Positions 1-7,757 of a stretch of DNA of 25,702 nucleotides are shown piece by piece (the first letter of the stretch is position 1; the number at the start of each line of letters is the position of its first letter). The notes under the pieces are model-generated. The model did not search any database and had not been told where the DNA came from. It saw only the letters and a program-made list of their open reading frames with translations. The stretch is taken from positions 1-25,702 of IMG/VR virus record IMGVR_UViG_3300020197_000147, one strand, 5' to 3'. The translations under genes and the position numbers were made by a program. This DNA is from a virus.

Positions 1-638
1 TTGTATAAATTAAAATATCCATATATATGATTAGCTGAGATTGAATAGTTTATCCAATTAAATTCAAAATGTTTTTTAAGTAATTTATCATCAAACCCAA
101 TACCTTGTTTTTCTATATTATAAAATACATCAGTATAATCATTATTTAAATAATCATTAGGCATTAATCCTAAACACCAAGATATATTATTAAATATGTT
201 TTCTTGTTTTTCATAATGTTTAGAAAGGGGAATAATACTATTAATATTTTTTAGATGAAAAAACTTATTATAGAAATGATCGTGTAGTATAGTATTAAAC
301 GTCTCTTCTTTAAGTGCTTCAGGTAATATAAAGTTTACATCAATAATAGGTAATTCATCACCAATTAGGTATTTAGTTGCTTTTTTATCTAACGTATATA
401 TGCGTTCGTGTTTTTTAGTAAGATAGTTTAATACTGATTGTAATGGTAGTTTAAATGCCTCACTATGGTTAATAGTAAACAAATAACCTTTTGATGTAGG
501 ACATTTATAGTATATTAAACAGGTTTCACTCAGCTTAGGATGAAAATTATCATTAAGCGGAATTATGTTAATAAAACAATTTTGACAATCAGTATGTAGT
601 TGACTGAGTTGGTTCTCAGTCTCAATAATATAAAACAT
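1..638 (-). CDS. Partial gene, possible N-terminal part of a family A DNA polymerase
   Basis: An open frame starts at the ATG whose A is at 638 and runs without a stop off the left edge (212 codons visible). The protein starts MFYIIETENQ and contains the stretches YTLDKKATKYLIG and IIPLSKHYEKQENIF. No catalytic exonuclease or polymerase motif falls inside the window. The visible part ends in IYGYFNLY, which resembles the segment just before the TGRxS motif of family A DNA polymerases; that motif would lie beyond the edge. I also associate this kind of N-terminus with polymerases of uncultured marine phages, but only from memory. It follows the 297-aa structural gene with a 25-nt gap holding one of the recurrent AT-rich motifs, and AAAGG lies two bases before the ATG. 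The coding call is firm; the function is tentative. Confidence 0.6.
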   Translation of the reverse strand, partial: MFYIIETENQLSQLHTDCQNCFINIIPLNDNFHPKLSETCLIYYKCPTSKGYLFTINHSEAFKLPLQSVLNYLTKKHERIYTLDKKATKYLIGDELPIIDVNFILPEALKEETFNTILHDHFYNKFFHLKNINSIIPLSKHYEKQENIFNNISWCLGLMPNDYLNNDYTDVFYNIEKQGIGFDDKLLKKHFEFNWINYSISANHIYGYFNLY

Positions 639-650
639 AACCTTTGTTTC

Positions 651-658
651 TATAAATA
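651..658 (-). promoter_or_regulatory. Recurrent TATTTATA element upstream of the left-edge gene
   Basis: The plus strand reads TATAAATA, so the sense strand of the downstream gene reads TATTTATA, 12 nt before its ATG. It is one of eight such sites placed before minus-strand genes. Function is unknown: promoter, RNA processing site or A/U-rich leader are all possible. Confidence 0.4.
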
Positions 659-663
659 TAATA

Positions 664-1557
664 CTATATTTTTAGATTTCCAAAACTAGCCATATTTTGA
701 GCTCGAATTTCTTTTAGTGTTTTATCTAATAGTAATGAAATAGAACCAGCTACTGTTGTGTTCATAGGTTTTAGAAGTATATTTTCTGATTGGGCGGTAG
801 TGGCTCCGTTGAATATATCCCCATTCCCCCTTACATGATAATAACCAATATATTCTTTTCCATTACTTTTATATTCTAATTCATTTCCCCCAGTATATTG
901 TCCAGAAATTACCTCTAATGATTCTAAAACAGCAAATTGGGTTAAATTAGAAAAAAACTTTTCAATACTAGGATAAGTTTTTGATTTTGTTATTAAAATT
1001 CGTTTATTAGTATTAATTATTCCTGCTCGGGGATAATCTTTATTTTCTTTATTATCACGTAATGGGCCTGTAATTTGCCAAAATATAGAAGTTACAGCCC
1101 ACATTGGGTAATTATATACTCCCCCTTTATACAATAAATCATTGTATGTAGGCTGGTCTATTTCTAAAAATATAGAGTTAGGTGAATTTCTTTTTTTGGC
1201 TACATAGCGTGTAAAATATCCTCTATTATAGTCTTGAGGGGTTGGTTTAGGAAAATAAGGTAAAGGTTCTTTTAGTGTGCCTATAACTGAATTAGAGGCA
1301 CCTGCCCTTCCTTTAGATAGTACAGAATAGATATCATTATTTTGATTATTTGGAATTTGAGGATTAGAAGTAGCAGCACTTATAGGTTCTAGAGGAGCAG
1401 ATGAACCCTCCATTGGGTTTTTCCCCATTTTGCGTTTCCCGTCATAGGTTTCATAATAGTATCCTACATATGGTTCTTTAGTTATTGGATTAATAAACTT
1501 ATCACCATTAGTATACAGGTTATTTATTATTCTATTTTTTGGAAAATATTGAGCCAT
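664..1557 (-). CDS. Putative virion structural protein, 297 aa
   Basis: I do not recognise a named family. The ATG shares its A with the TAA of the upstream hub-like gene (TAATG), so the two genes are translationally coupled and probably act in the same structure. A motif of the form Y-x-G-Y-Y-x5-G-x4-G occurs twice, at about residues 30-46 (YVGYYYETYDGKRKMG) and 235-252 (YIGYYHVRGNGDIFNG). Between the copies lies a Pro/Asn/Ser-rich stretch (about 48-110) and then a more globular part. There is no signal peptide or membrane segment. Its place at the end of the baseplate block suggests a baseplate or tail accessory protein, but this rests on context only. Confidence 0.7.
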   Translation of the reverse strand: MAQYFPKNRIINNLYTNGDKFINPITKEPYVGYYYETYDGKRKMGKNPMEGSSAPLEPISAATSNPQIPNNQNNDIYSVLSKGRAGASNSVIGTLKEPLPYFPKPTPQDYNRGYFTRYVAKKRNSPNSIFLEIDQPTYNDLLYKGGVYNYPMWAVTSIFWQITGPLRDNKENKDYPRAGIINTNKRILITKSKTYPSIEKFFSNLTQFAVLESLEVISGQYTGGNELEYKSNGKEYIGYYHVRGNGDIFNGATTAQSENILLKPMNTTVAGSISLLLDKTLKEIRAQNMASFGNLKI

Positions 1558-4500
1558 TATCCTAAACTTTTTTCTATTTGTGATTTATAAGCTTTTAATA
1601 TAGCAGTAGGTATATCATAGTGTGGTGTAGATACTTTTGTTATTCCTACTTTACCAGCCCCCGCATCTACTAAATCTTTAATATTTCCAAATAATTGTCC
1701 TTTGCTATCAACCCCTCCATAAAAACCTTCTCTAATACGTTCTACGATTCCTCTAGCTATAACTGCTGTGGTAATTTCCCACGCCTTAGGATTATAATAT
1801 AAATACTGGAATGTTCCTCCTCTAGCTATAACTGCTTTCACTGCTGATATTAAATTATCTGACGGTACAGGGTCCATTATTATAAAGTTTCTAAGTTCTT
1901 TTCCTGATGATTTAACTGCTGATAATACACTAGCACTATTATTTCCACTTCCTGAATAAATACCTATGTTTAATGTTCTTTGAGTTAATCCTGCTTTAGT
2001 TAATAGTTCTTGGTATTCTTTTTTAACACTTGAATATAGAGTAGCCCATGTTGTTGGGAATACTAAGACATATTTATCAAACCAATCAGGTGCGGCAGCT
2101 GTAACTTTTTTAGGCATATAATCTCTTCCAACTATTCCCCCAATATCAACACCTGGATAAAATACAAATACATCAACTTCTTTTTTAGTAGTGGTTTTAG
2201 GTAAATAAGTATAAGTATTAGCTGTAGTATTTTTACCACTATTTTTTACTGTTATACTTTCCAATTTTTCTTGTTCATTTTTTTGAACAGTAGGATCAGT
2301 AGTTGTAGGAGGAGCTGCTGCCGGAGCGGCCGCTGGTGCTGGAGCCGCTGATGGAGAAGGAGAGGGGGTTGCTATCTTTGTTTGAGTGGTAATTCTTTTT
2401 ACAGAAGCATCTACTGCGTCTTTTAAATTTAAACTTTGTCCTGAAAGAGTTGTTACCCATTGATTATTTTCTATGGCGTTTTCTATTTTTAAAACAATAA
2501 ATCCTAATTTAGTTTTTCCACTTTCCTCTCGATATGACAAAGGTAAACGTTCAGGAGGAATAACAAATGTTTGATTTACTAGTATTCCTGAAATGCCATC
2601 CATTTTTATACTCATTTCTAAAGGAATAAGTGCTGCTGCTTCAGTATCTTCTGAATCTGCTTTTATTGCTAATAATTTTTCTTTTAATGTTGTTCTAGCT
2701 CCCTCAATATCTTCTTCACTATATTTAAATAATTGATATATTCCTTTAATATGACGTGATAATTGGTCATCTGGAGATTCAGGTGCCCCCTCCTCTCCGC
2801 TTGTGCCTGAGGAACCTGAAGTTCCTGAAGTACCTGTTTCATCTGTAGAATCTACTTTAACAGGCATTATTCTGTCTTTAACATATTCATTCCATTTACC
2901 AATAGCACTAGCATCTATACCTGCTGCTTTTGTACTTTTCCCAGCAGCTTGAGATCCAATAATTAACATTGAAGCTAATTTAGGAGATATTTTAGATGTA
3001 AAGCTATAATTTTGTACAATTGAACTTAAACCAATAACATCAATTATAGCAGGTTTAGCAGGTTGACCTATTCTTTGATCATCCATTAATTGAATACAAT
3101 AAGATTCATCATTAAAAGCTACTCTAAATTCATTTACACCTCCTAAAGCATTATTAACGTCTTGAAGAATTTCATGTAAAAATTTATCTAACTTAACAGA
3201 TTTATCTGCTTCAGTACCTGCTAAAGCATCCATTTTATTTACTATATATTCTATATTTAATAAAACATTCATCAAAGATCCCTGATGGTCTTCGTTCCAG
3301 AATTTTACAAAAGCAGTAATTTTTTTACTTAATATATCAGCATCAGGATCGTATTTATTATCAGCTCCTATTTGACTTAAAGTAGGTTTTAATATTGGTT
3401 TGCCGTCTTTTCCTGTTGCTTGTCCTCCAAATAAATAACCATTTAAAACATTACCATCAGCAATATTAACTAAACATACATTAGGATCTATTGATACTGA
3501 GTAAGGGTTTGCAAAACAAAAATTTGTTTTGTTATTAAAATCTAGATAAACAAAGGGTTTTGTTTTATCATCCTTATCTCCCTTTGAAGTATTATATATC
3601 ATTCCTGAACATTGAATAATAGCTAAAAAGTAGCCAAAAGGAATATAAACTTTAGGAAGTTGGTCCTTTGTTTCAGCATCAGAAGAAGTTTTTCCTAGAT
3701 CAGGATTAGTTACATAAGCAACGGCAAATAAAGAAAACAAGCTAGGATCAATTAAAGGTATGTCTTTTAAAGGAACTTGCCCTGATATAGCGGCAAAATT
3801 GTTTCCTCTTAATGCTAATTGATTACCTGAAAATCCACCAGCAGTTAGCGTTAAAAAGTTATACTTTTTATTTTCAGTGAAAATATTATTAGTAAGAACT
3901 GGTGTAATTGTTGCTCGCATAGCCCTCTCTCCTCCACCTCCATCTGCTGGGTTTATTATTTCTCTAGATGTTAAAGCATTCTCATACAATGAATATAAAT
4001 GTCTATGAATGATTGAATTATTTCTTGATGCTATAACCCCAGGTAAAAAATTTCGTTCAGCTGCTTGTTCTGCATCAGCAGCTGCTTGTGCTGCATCTCC
4101 AGCAGGGGTGCCTGTTGCTGGTGCAGGGGTGGCAGGAGGGGGTGGAGTAGATTCCTTGTATTGTTTTAAAAATTCTTTATATATAGCAAGTTTAGAAGGT
4201 GTAAGTAAATTACTCTGGTTTGAAGTTGTATAATTAATATTTAATGATTCAACAACAGAACCAGGTCCTGTTACTTTTAAATCAATATCATAACTACCAT
4301 CATTATTAGAAGACCAAGAATAATTAACTAAAGTTCCAAATAAAGCATCATAATTCCCATCGGTTGATTTTCTTTGTTGAGTTATAGCAGCAGCAAGTTG
4401 TTCTTTATCTTTAATATTAAATACATCTATAACTGATACATTTGTTTCAATACTACCATCATTTTTAAGATAAGGTATATGGCCATATTCAATTATAAGA

Positions 4501-5018
4501 GATAATCCTAAATGACAATATAAAGTTTCAATAATATTAAATTGTTCAAGATCGTATGCTTTAACTTTAATATTTGCTGTTTTTAAAGCACCATAAGGAC
4601 CATCACAGGAAATATTAAAAGAAGTTACACCAGGCATTGGTTTTAAACCCATCCCTAAACCATTACTATCCCCGTTTTGAAACCCTACACCATAAGCTTT
4701 ATCTGCTCCTATACCACTTCTTAATACGGATCCATTATTAGCAGTTGCACTACTATATACAACACCACCTTGTAAAATATATTTTTTAGCTAAACTATCT
4801 CCAGAACCATATTTAGAAGCTAAAGGATTATCTACTTTAATATCAACATTAGATGTTACTCTTAACCATCCTGATCTGTTAGTTAACCATTGTAATTCTG
4901 CGTTAGATCTTTGCACTTGAGCTCCTTTAGCTAAAACAATTGATCTTTGATGAAATTGATCTACAACATACTTAGAAAAGTTTTTTCCAATAACATTTGT
5001 ATAGTCTAAAGCGGCCAT
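1557..5018 (-). CDS. Large baseplate hub-like protein with a C-terminal alpha/beta-hydrolase-like domain
   Basis: I chose the ATG at 5018 (MAALDYTNVIG, 1153 aa). It follows the upstream stop as TAA-T-ATG; an in-frame ATG eight codons earlier would overlap the upstream gene. The N-terminal 280 residues include a segment like those of phage hub proteins (KAYDLEQFNIIETLYCHLG followed by IIEYGH). Two Pro/Ala-rich linkers lie near residues 288-320 and 878-905. Residues 729-741 are [13 protein letters not shown], the signature repeat of the distant fibre. From about 948 to the end the pattern fits an alpha/beta hydrolase: strand VDVFVFYPG, elbow-like IYSGSG (candidate Ser1022), strand FIIMDP (Asp1049) and late His1133 in PHYDIP. 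The triad is inferred by eye. By analogy with T4 hub gp5, which carries a lysozyme, it may attack the host envelope. Confidence 0.75.
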   Translation of the reverse strand: MAALDYTNVIGKNFSKYVVDQFHQRSIVLAKGAQVQRSNAELQWLTNRSGWLRVTSNVDIKVDNPLASKYGSGDSLAKKYILQGGVVYSSATANNGSVLRSGIGADKAYGVGFQNGDSNGLGMGLKPMPGVTSFNISCDGPYGALKTANIKVKAYDLEQFNIIETLYCHLGLSLIIEYGHIPYLKNDGSIETNVSVIDVFNIKDKEQLAAAITQQRKSTDGNYDALFGTLVNYSWSSNNDGSYDIDLKVTGPGSVVESLNINYTTSNQSNLLTPSKLAIYKEFLKQYKESTPPPPATPAPATGTPAGDAAQAAADAEQAAERNFLPGVIASRNNSIIHRHLYSLYENALTSREIINPADGGGGERAMRATITPVLTNNIFTENKKYNFLTLTAGGFSGNQLALRGNNFAAISGQVPLKDIPLIDPSLFSLFAVAYVTNPDLGKTSSDAETKDQLPKVYIPFGYFLAIIQCSGMIYNTSKGDKDDKTKPFVYLDFNNKTNFCFANPYSVSIDPNVCLVNIADGNVLNGYLFGGQATGKDGKPILKPTLSQIGADNKYDPDADILSKKITAFVKFWNEDHQGSLMNVLLNIEYIVNKMDALAGTEADKSVKLDKFLHEILQDVNNALGGVNEFRVAFNDESYCIQLMDDQRIGQPAKPAIIDVIGLSSIVQNYSFTSKISPKLASMLIIGSQAAGKSTKAAGIDASAIGKWNEYVKDRIMPVKVDSTDETGTSGTSGSSGTSGEEGAPESPDDQLSRHIKGIYQLFKYSEEDIEGARTTLKEKLLAIKADSEDTEAAALIPLEMSIKMDGISGILVNQTFVIPPERLPLSYREESGKTKLGFIVLKIENAIENNQWVTTLSGQSLNLKDAVDASVKRITTQTKIATPSPSPSAAPAPAAAPAAAPPTTTDPTVQKNEQEKLESITVKNSGKNTTANTYTYLPKTTTKKEVDVFVFYPGVDIGGIVGRDYMPKKVTAAAPDWFDKYVLVFPTTWATLYSSVKKEYQELLTKAGLTQRTLNIGIYSGSGNNSASVLSAVKSSGKELRNFIIMDPVPSDNLISAVKAVIARGGTFQYLYYNPKAWEITTAVIARGIVERIREGFYGGVDSKGQLFGNIKDLVDAGAGKVGITKVSTPHYDIPTAILKAYKSQIEKSLG
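2796..2834 (-). repeat. Fibre-type GTSG repeat island inside the hub-like gene
   Basis: Thirteen codons encode [13 protein letters not shown] between acidic flanks (DETE-like before, EEGAPE after). This is the same Gly-Thr/Ser-Ser triplet pattern that fills most of the fibre gene more than 15 kb away. It probably acts as a flexible or extended linker. Confidence 0.85.
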
Positions 5019-5019
5019 A

Positions 5020-5361
5020 TTATAACGAAGTTGAATTATCAAGATTATATTCAGCTAATACTAAACTTAAATTAGCAGGGATTCGCAATTGTATTCCGTT
5101 TCCTGGATATATTGAATCTCCATTTAAGTTATTAGCCATAGCAAGTATCCACCATAAAGTTGAATCACCATAAAAATCAGAAGCAATTAAATCTAAACGG
5201 TCTGTGTTTTTAGTGATAATATAATTATCTTGTTCAGTAACAACTATATTAGGATAATATGTTGGACGATAATATTGAGTACCTACAGGTCTAGCCGAAG
5301 GTGATTTATCATCGCTAATTGTTGTTTTTTCTACAGGTATAAATAAATATCTATCTGACAT
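5020..5361 (-). CDS. Baseplate wedge/LysM-like protein (T4 gp53 type), 113 aa
   Basis: The C-terminal half (about residues 45-100) has the order typical of gp53/LysM-like baseplate proteins: a tyrosine-rich lead-in, then NTDRLDLIASDFYGDSTLWW, then AMANNL and a Gly-rich turn before LRIP. These proteins act in the baseplate and their LysM-like fold can bind other baseplate parts or peptidoglycan. The N-terminal 40 residues are Pro/Tyr-rich and probably extended. The gene starts 6 nt after the stop of the 724-aa structural gene, and its own stop is followed by T-ATG of the hub-like gene, so it belongs to a tight baseplate operon. The leader is A/T only, with no Shine-Dalgarno. gp53 equivalence comes from recognition, not alignment. 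Confidence 0.72.
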   Translation of the reverse strand: MSDRYLFIPVEKTTISDDKSPSARPVGTQYYRPTYYPNIVVTEQDNYIITKNTDRLDLIASDFYGDSTLWWILAMANNLNGDSIYPGNGIQLRIPANLSLVLAEYNLDNSTSL

Positions 5362-5367
5362 AATTTA

Positions 5368-7542
5368 TTATTTTACTGCTGCTACTTCACGTAAGAATTT
5401 ATTATCCTTTTTAGCAGGAGTAATTAGTGCTACACCAGCTCCCCTCCTTGGCAATATACTCATAATAGGTGTAAATGACAAACTTATTTCCAAAAGTTGA
5501 GGTAATTCATACATATCATCATCTGGTCCTTTTTCTGGTTCAGTCATAGCTATTTCCCAAGAAGCTTCATCAGGAATAGTAATATTTACTGATTTTAATA
5601 TTCCTGGCACCCTATACAAATAATCTCCAAAGGTTAATAATACAATATTACCTCTCATTAATCCTGAAGAATTATAATCAGGATAACATAATGAAATTAA
5701 ATAATTAGCTTTTTGATAAATACGCTTCATTTCTGGTCTTGAAAGAGCAGGTAATGAAAAACTTAAAGCTACTTCTCTTGTAAAACCCTGATAAGTGTAA
5801 AATTGGTCACCTCGGCCAGTGTATCTAAAACTACTCCATTCGGCACTATGATTATCAGTAAACCCTTTTACATATGCACGTAAGTGAATTTTAGTTGTTT
5901 TTACTGGATTATTATTATCTACTCCTTCAATACAGAATTTAACTAAATCTCTAGCACTTTCTTCTCCAGGAATAAGAGAACTAGTTAGTGATATCATAGT
6001 TATTTTATCTTGTGTTGACTCATCAACATTAGTAATTTTAGAACGATTAAAAGTAGTTAACCCTGAATTAGCTAATCCAATTCTTCCTTGCATGTTTATG
6101 CTAGAACTTTCATAATCATAGCTATATAATGAGGTTTTACCAATGTTATTATCTATTAATATTTTTCTAAAATCTTGAGGGATTTGTCCCCTATTGTTTT
6201 GAGCTTCCTCTCCTCTTTTTTTAATTAAATTATAAGTAAAAGTATATCCAGAAGTAGAAGAAAAATTAGAAGCACCTCCCTCCTTTAATATATCTTTACT
6301 TCTACTTTCTTCTAATGGAGGAGAATCAAGTGATTTATATAATTTATAAGCTGTTTTTGCAACACCAGGTTCATCAGGATATGGAGGAAATGATGTGCCC
6401 GCCGGAAGTGTTTTAAAAGTACGAACAAAAGAACTACTGAATACTGTTGGATAAGGAGTTGTGTCATAGTTATTTATTGTAATATCTTTTTGTTGAGATG
6501 TTGCTTTAAAAGTTGAACCATTTGCTTCAATTCCACTTATTACTACTATTTTAGATTCGGAAACAAATACATTTTGAGCTGATATGTATCTTGAATAGTC
6601 AAATACTGGTTTTGAACCTGTTATTAAACTGAAATTAACAGGGTGTGGAGATTGTGAATAATTATTTATTACAACATCCGATTGTTGTCCTATATTATCT
6701 AAAGAGGAACTACCTTGAGCTTGAACATACCCAAGATTAAAATCATCTCCACTTTGTTCCATATAAGCATCAGAAGCAGTAATATATTTTTTATAATCTA
6801 AAACCTGTGCAGGATTAGGACGTGTTCCATATAAAAATGGATTTTGAGATATTGAAGCCGATGATGGAGTAGTAGTTTCAAACCTAGGGATAATTGTTTT
6901 ACCTAGGCCATACGTAGTTTCAGGCCCATTAGGATATCCAAATAAATTAAGTTGTGTTTTATTATCTAAACCTAATTTTTTTACTAATAATGGATCTACC
7001 TCTCCTGCGTTTTGATTAATTTTAAGTTTGTATAAAGCAACTAATCGATTTGTTGCATCATTATTAGTTACTACTTGCTGGCCAACAACATAAGCATATT
7101 TTAACTGATTATTAGTTTTAGGAGAAATACCTGGTCTATCCCAATGTATTCCTGTCCCTTGAACCCCAATTTGAGCTAATGTATTTGTAGGTACATAAAC
7201 TTGAGTATATGGGGTATTACCTAAAACACTACCTGCTTCTGTTCGGGGATTTGATAGTTGAAGTCCTACTTGTTTAGCAACAAAGAAAGGACCACGTTGT
7301 AAATCACCTAAAAATTTAGTAATACGTAAAGTATCAGTTGCTATATCAGTAACTGCTTTAGCACCCCCTCTAATTGGAAAATCTATACTATATTTCCCAG
7401 CAGCAAATCCCAGCTGGTCAATAGCAAAATCATTTTTGGGTAAATATGTTTTAATGTAAGGAAGCCCACTATTGCCGCCTCCAGGGCGGTCATTACCAAA
7501 CTTTAAATTTGTTAGATCTGATTTTAAATCTATTAAGGGCAT
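5368..7542 (-). CDS. Baseplate/tail structural protein, 724 aa, function not recognised
   Basis: The protein starts MPLIDLKSDLTNLKFG and has no signal peptide or clear enzyme motif. It is mostly beta-like and rich in Asn, Ser, Thr, Tyr and Gly. Two related segments lie in tandem: about residues 244-306 begins VLDYKKYITASDAY and ends near VVINNYSQSPHPVNFS, and about 312-368 begins VFDYSRYISAQNVF and ends near ITINNYDTTPYPTVFS. The C-terminal third (about 500-720) looks more globular and carries aromatic and Arg-rich stretches such as SSFRYTGRGDQFYTYQG. It lies between the tape measure and the gp53-like gene, where baseplate or tail-tip proteins usually sit. It starts 7 nt after the stop of the 59-aa gene. 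Structural role inferred from place only. Confidence 0.75.
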   Translation of the reverse strand: MPLIDLKSDLTNLKFGNDRPGGGNSGLPYIKTYLPKNDFAIDQLGFAAGKYSIDFPIRGGAKAVTDIATDTLRITKFLGDLQRGPFFVAKQVGLQLSNPRTEAGSVLGNTPYTQVYVPTNTLAQIGVQGTGIHWDRPGISPKTNNQLKYAYVVGQQVVTNNDATNRLVALYKLKINQNAGEVDPLLVKKLGLDNKTQLNLFGYPNGPETTYGLGKTIIPRFETTTPSSASISQNPFLYGTRPNPAQVLDYKKYITASDAYMEQSGDDFNLGYVQAQGSSSLDNIGQQSDVVINNYSQSPHPVNFSLITGSKPVFDYSRYISAQNVFVSESKIVVISGIEANGSTFKATSQQKDITINNYDTTPYPTVFSSSFVRTFKTLPAGTSFPPYPDEPGVAKTAYKLYKSLDSPPLEESRSKDILKEGGASNFSSTSGYTFTYNLIKKRGEEAQNNRGQIPQDFRKILIDNNIGKTSLYSYDYESSSINMQGRIGLANSGLTTFNRSKITNVDESTQDKITMISLTSSLIPGEESARDLVKFCIEGVDNNNPVKTTKIHLRAYVKGFTDNHSAEWSSFRYTGRGDQFYTYQGFTREVALSFSLPALSRPEMKRIYQKANYLISLCYPDYNSSGLMRGNIVLLTFGDYLYRVPGILKSVNITIPDEASWEIAMTEPEKGPDDDMYELPQLLEISLSFTPIMSILPRRGAGVALITPAKKDNKFLREVAAVK

Positions 7543-7549
7543 TCACTTG

Positions 7550-7729
7550 TTATTGAGGTTTTTTATCCAAATACTTCTCAGGGTTTGCCACTGGTAAATC
7601 TAACATTGCTTTTTCCAATCCTTTTACTGTTTGATTAGTAGAAGATGGCAAAGCATTCGCGGCAGTATCGGGAGTTTTACCTTGTAAACTTAATGTTGAT
7701 GTTGTTGCTTGATCAAGAATTTGTGCCAT
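7550..7729 (-). CDS. Small conserved-type phage protein, 59 aa, unknown function
   Basis: A short frame from ATG at 7729 to TAA at 7550-7552 encodes MAQILDQATTSTLSLQGKTP and continues to a C-terminus ending KYLDKKPQ. It fills nearly all of the 215-nt gap between the tape measure and the 724-aa gene. It has the same A-rich leader (AATAATAAAAACATG) and the same upstream TATTTATA element as the large genes, which supports real expression. The sequence is Thr/Ser/Ala/Gln-rich, with a possible short helix around VKGLEKAMLDL, and lacks cysteine and membrane segments. Context suggests a minor tail or baseplate component. Confidence 0.72.
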   Translation of the reverse strand: MAQILDQATTSTLSLQGKTPDTAANALPSSTNQTVKGLEKAMLDLPVANPEKYLDKKPQ

Positions 7730-7744
7730 GTTTTTATTATTTTA

Positions 7745-7752
7745 TATAAATA
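7745..7752 (-). promoter_or_regulatory. Recurrent TATTTATA element upstream of the 59-aa gene
   Basis: The plus strand reads TATAAATA, 15 nt before the start codon of the 59-aa gene and a few bases after the tape measure stop. Same motif and same orientation as at the seven other sites. Confidence 0.4.
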
Positions 7753-7757
7753 TTTTA

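Noticed and set aside
5018-5042. Upstream ATG (MIIQLRYN-) as start of the hub-like protein
   Set aside because: It would overlap the gp53-like gene by 23 nt and add residues coded by that gene's last codons; the ATG at 5018 sits one base after the stop. It is not excluded, only less likely.
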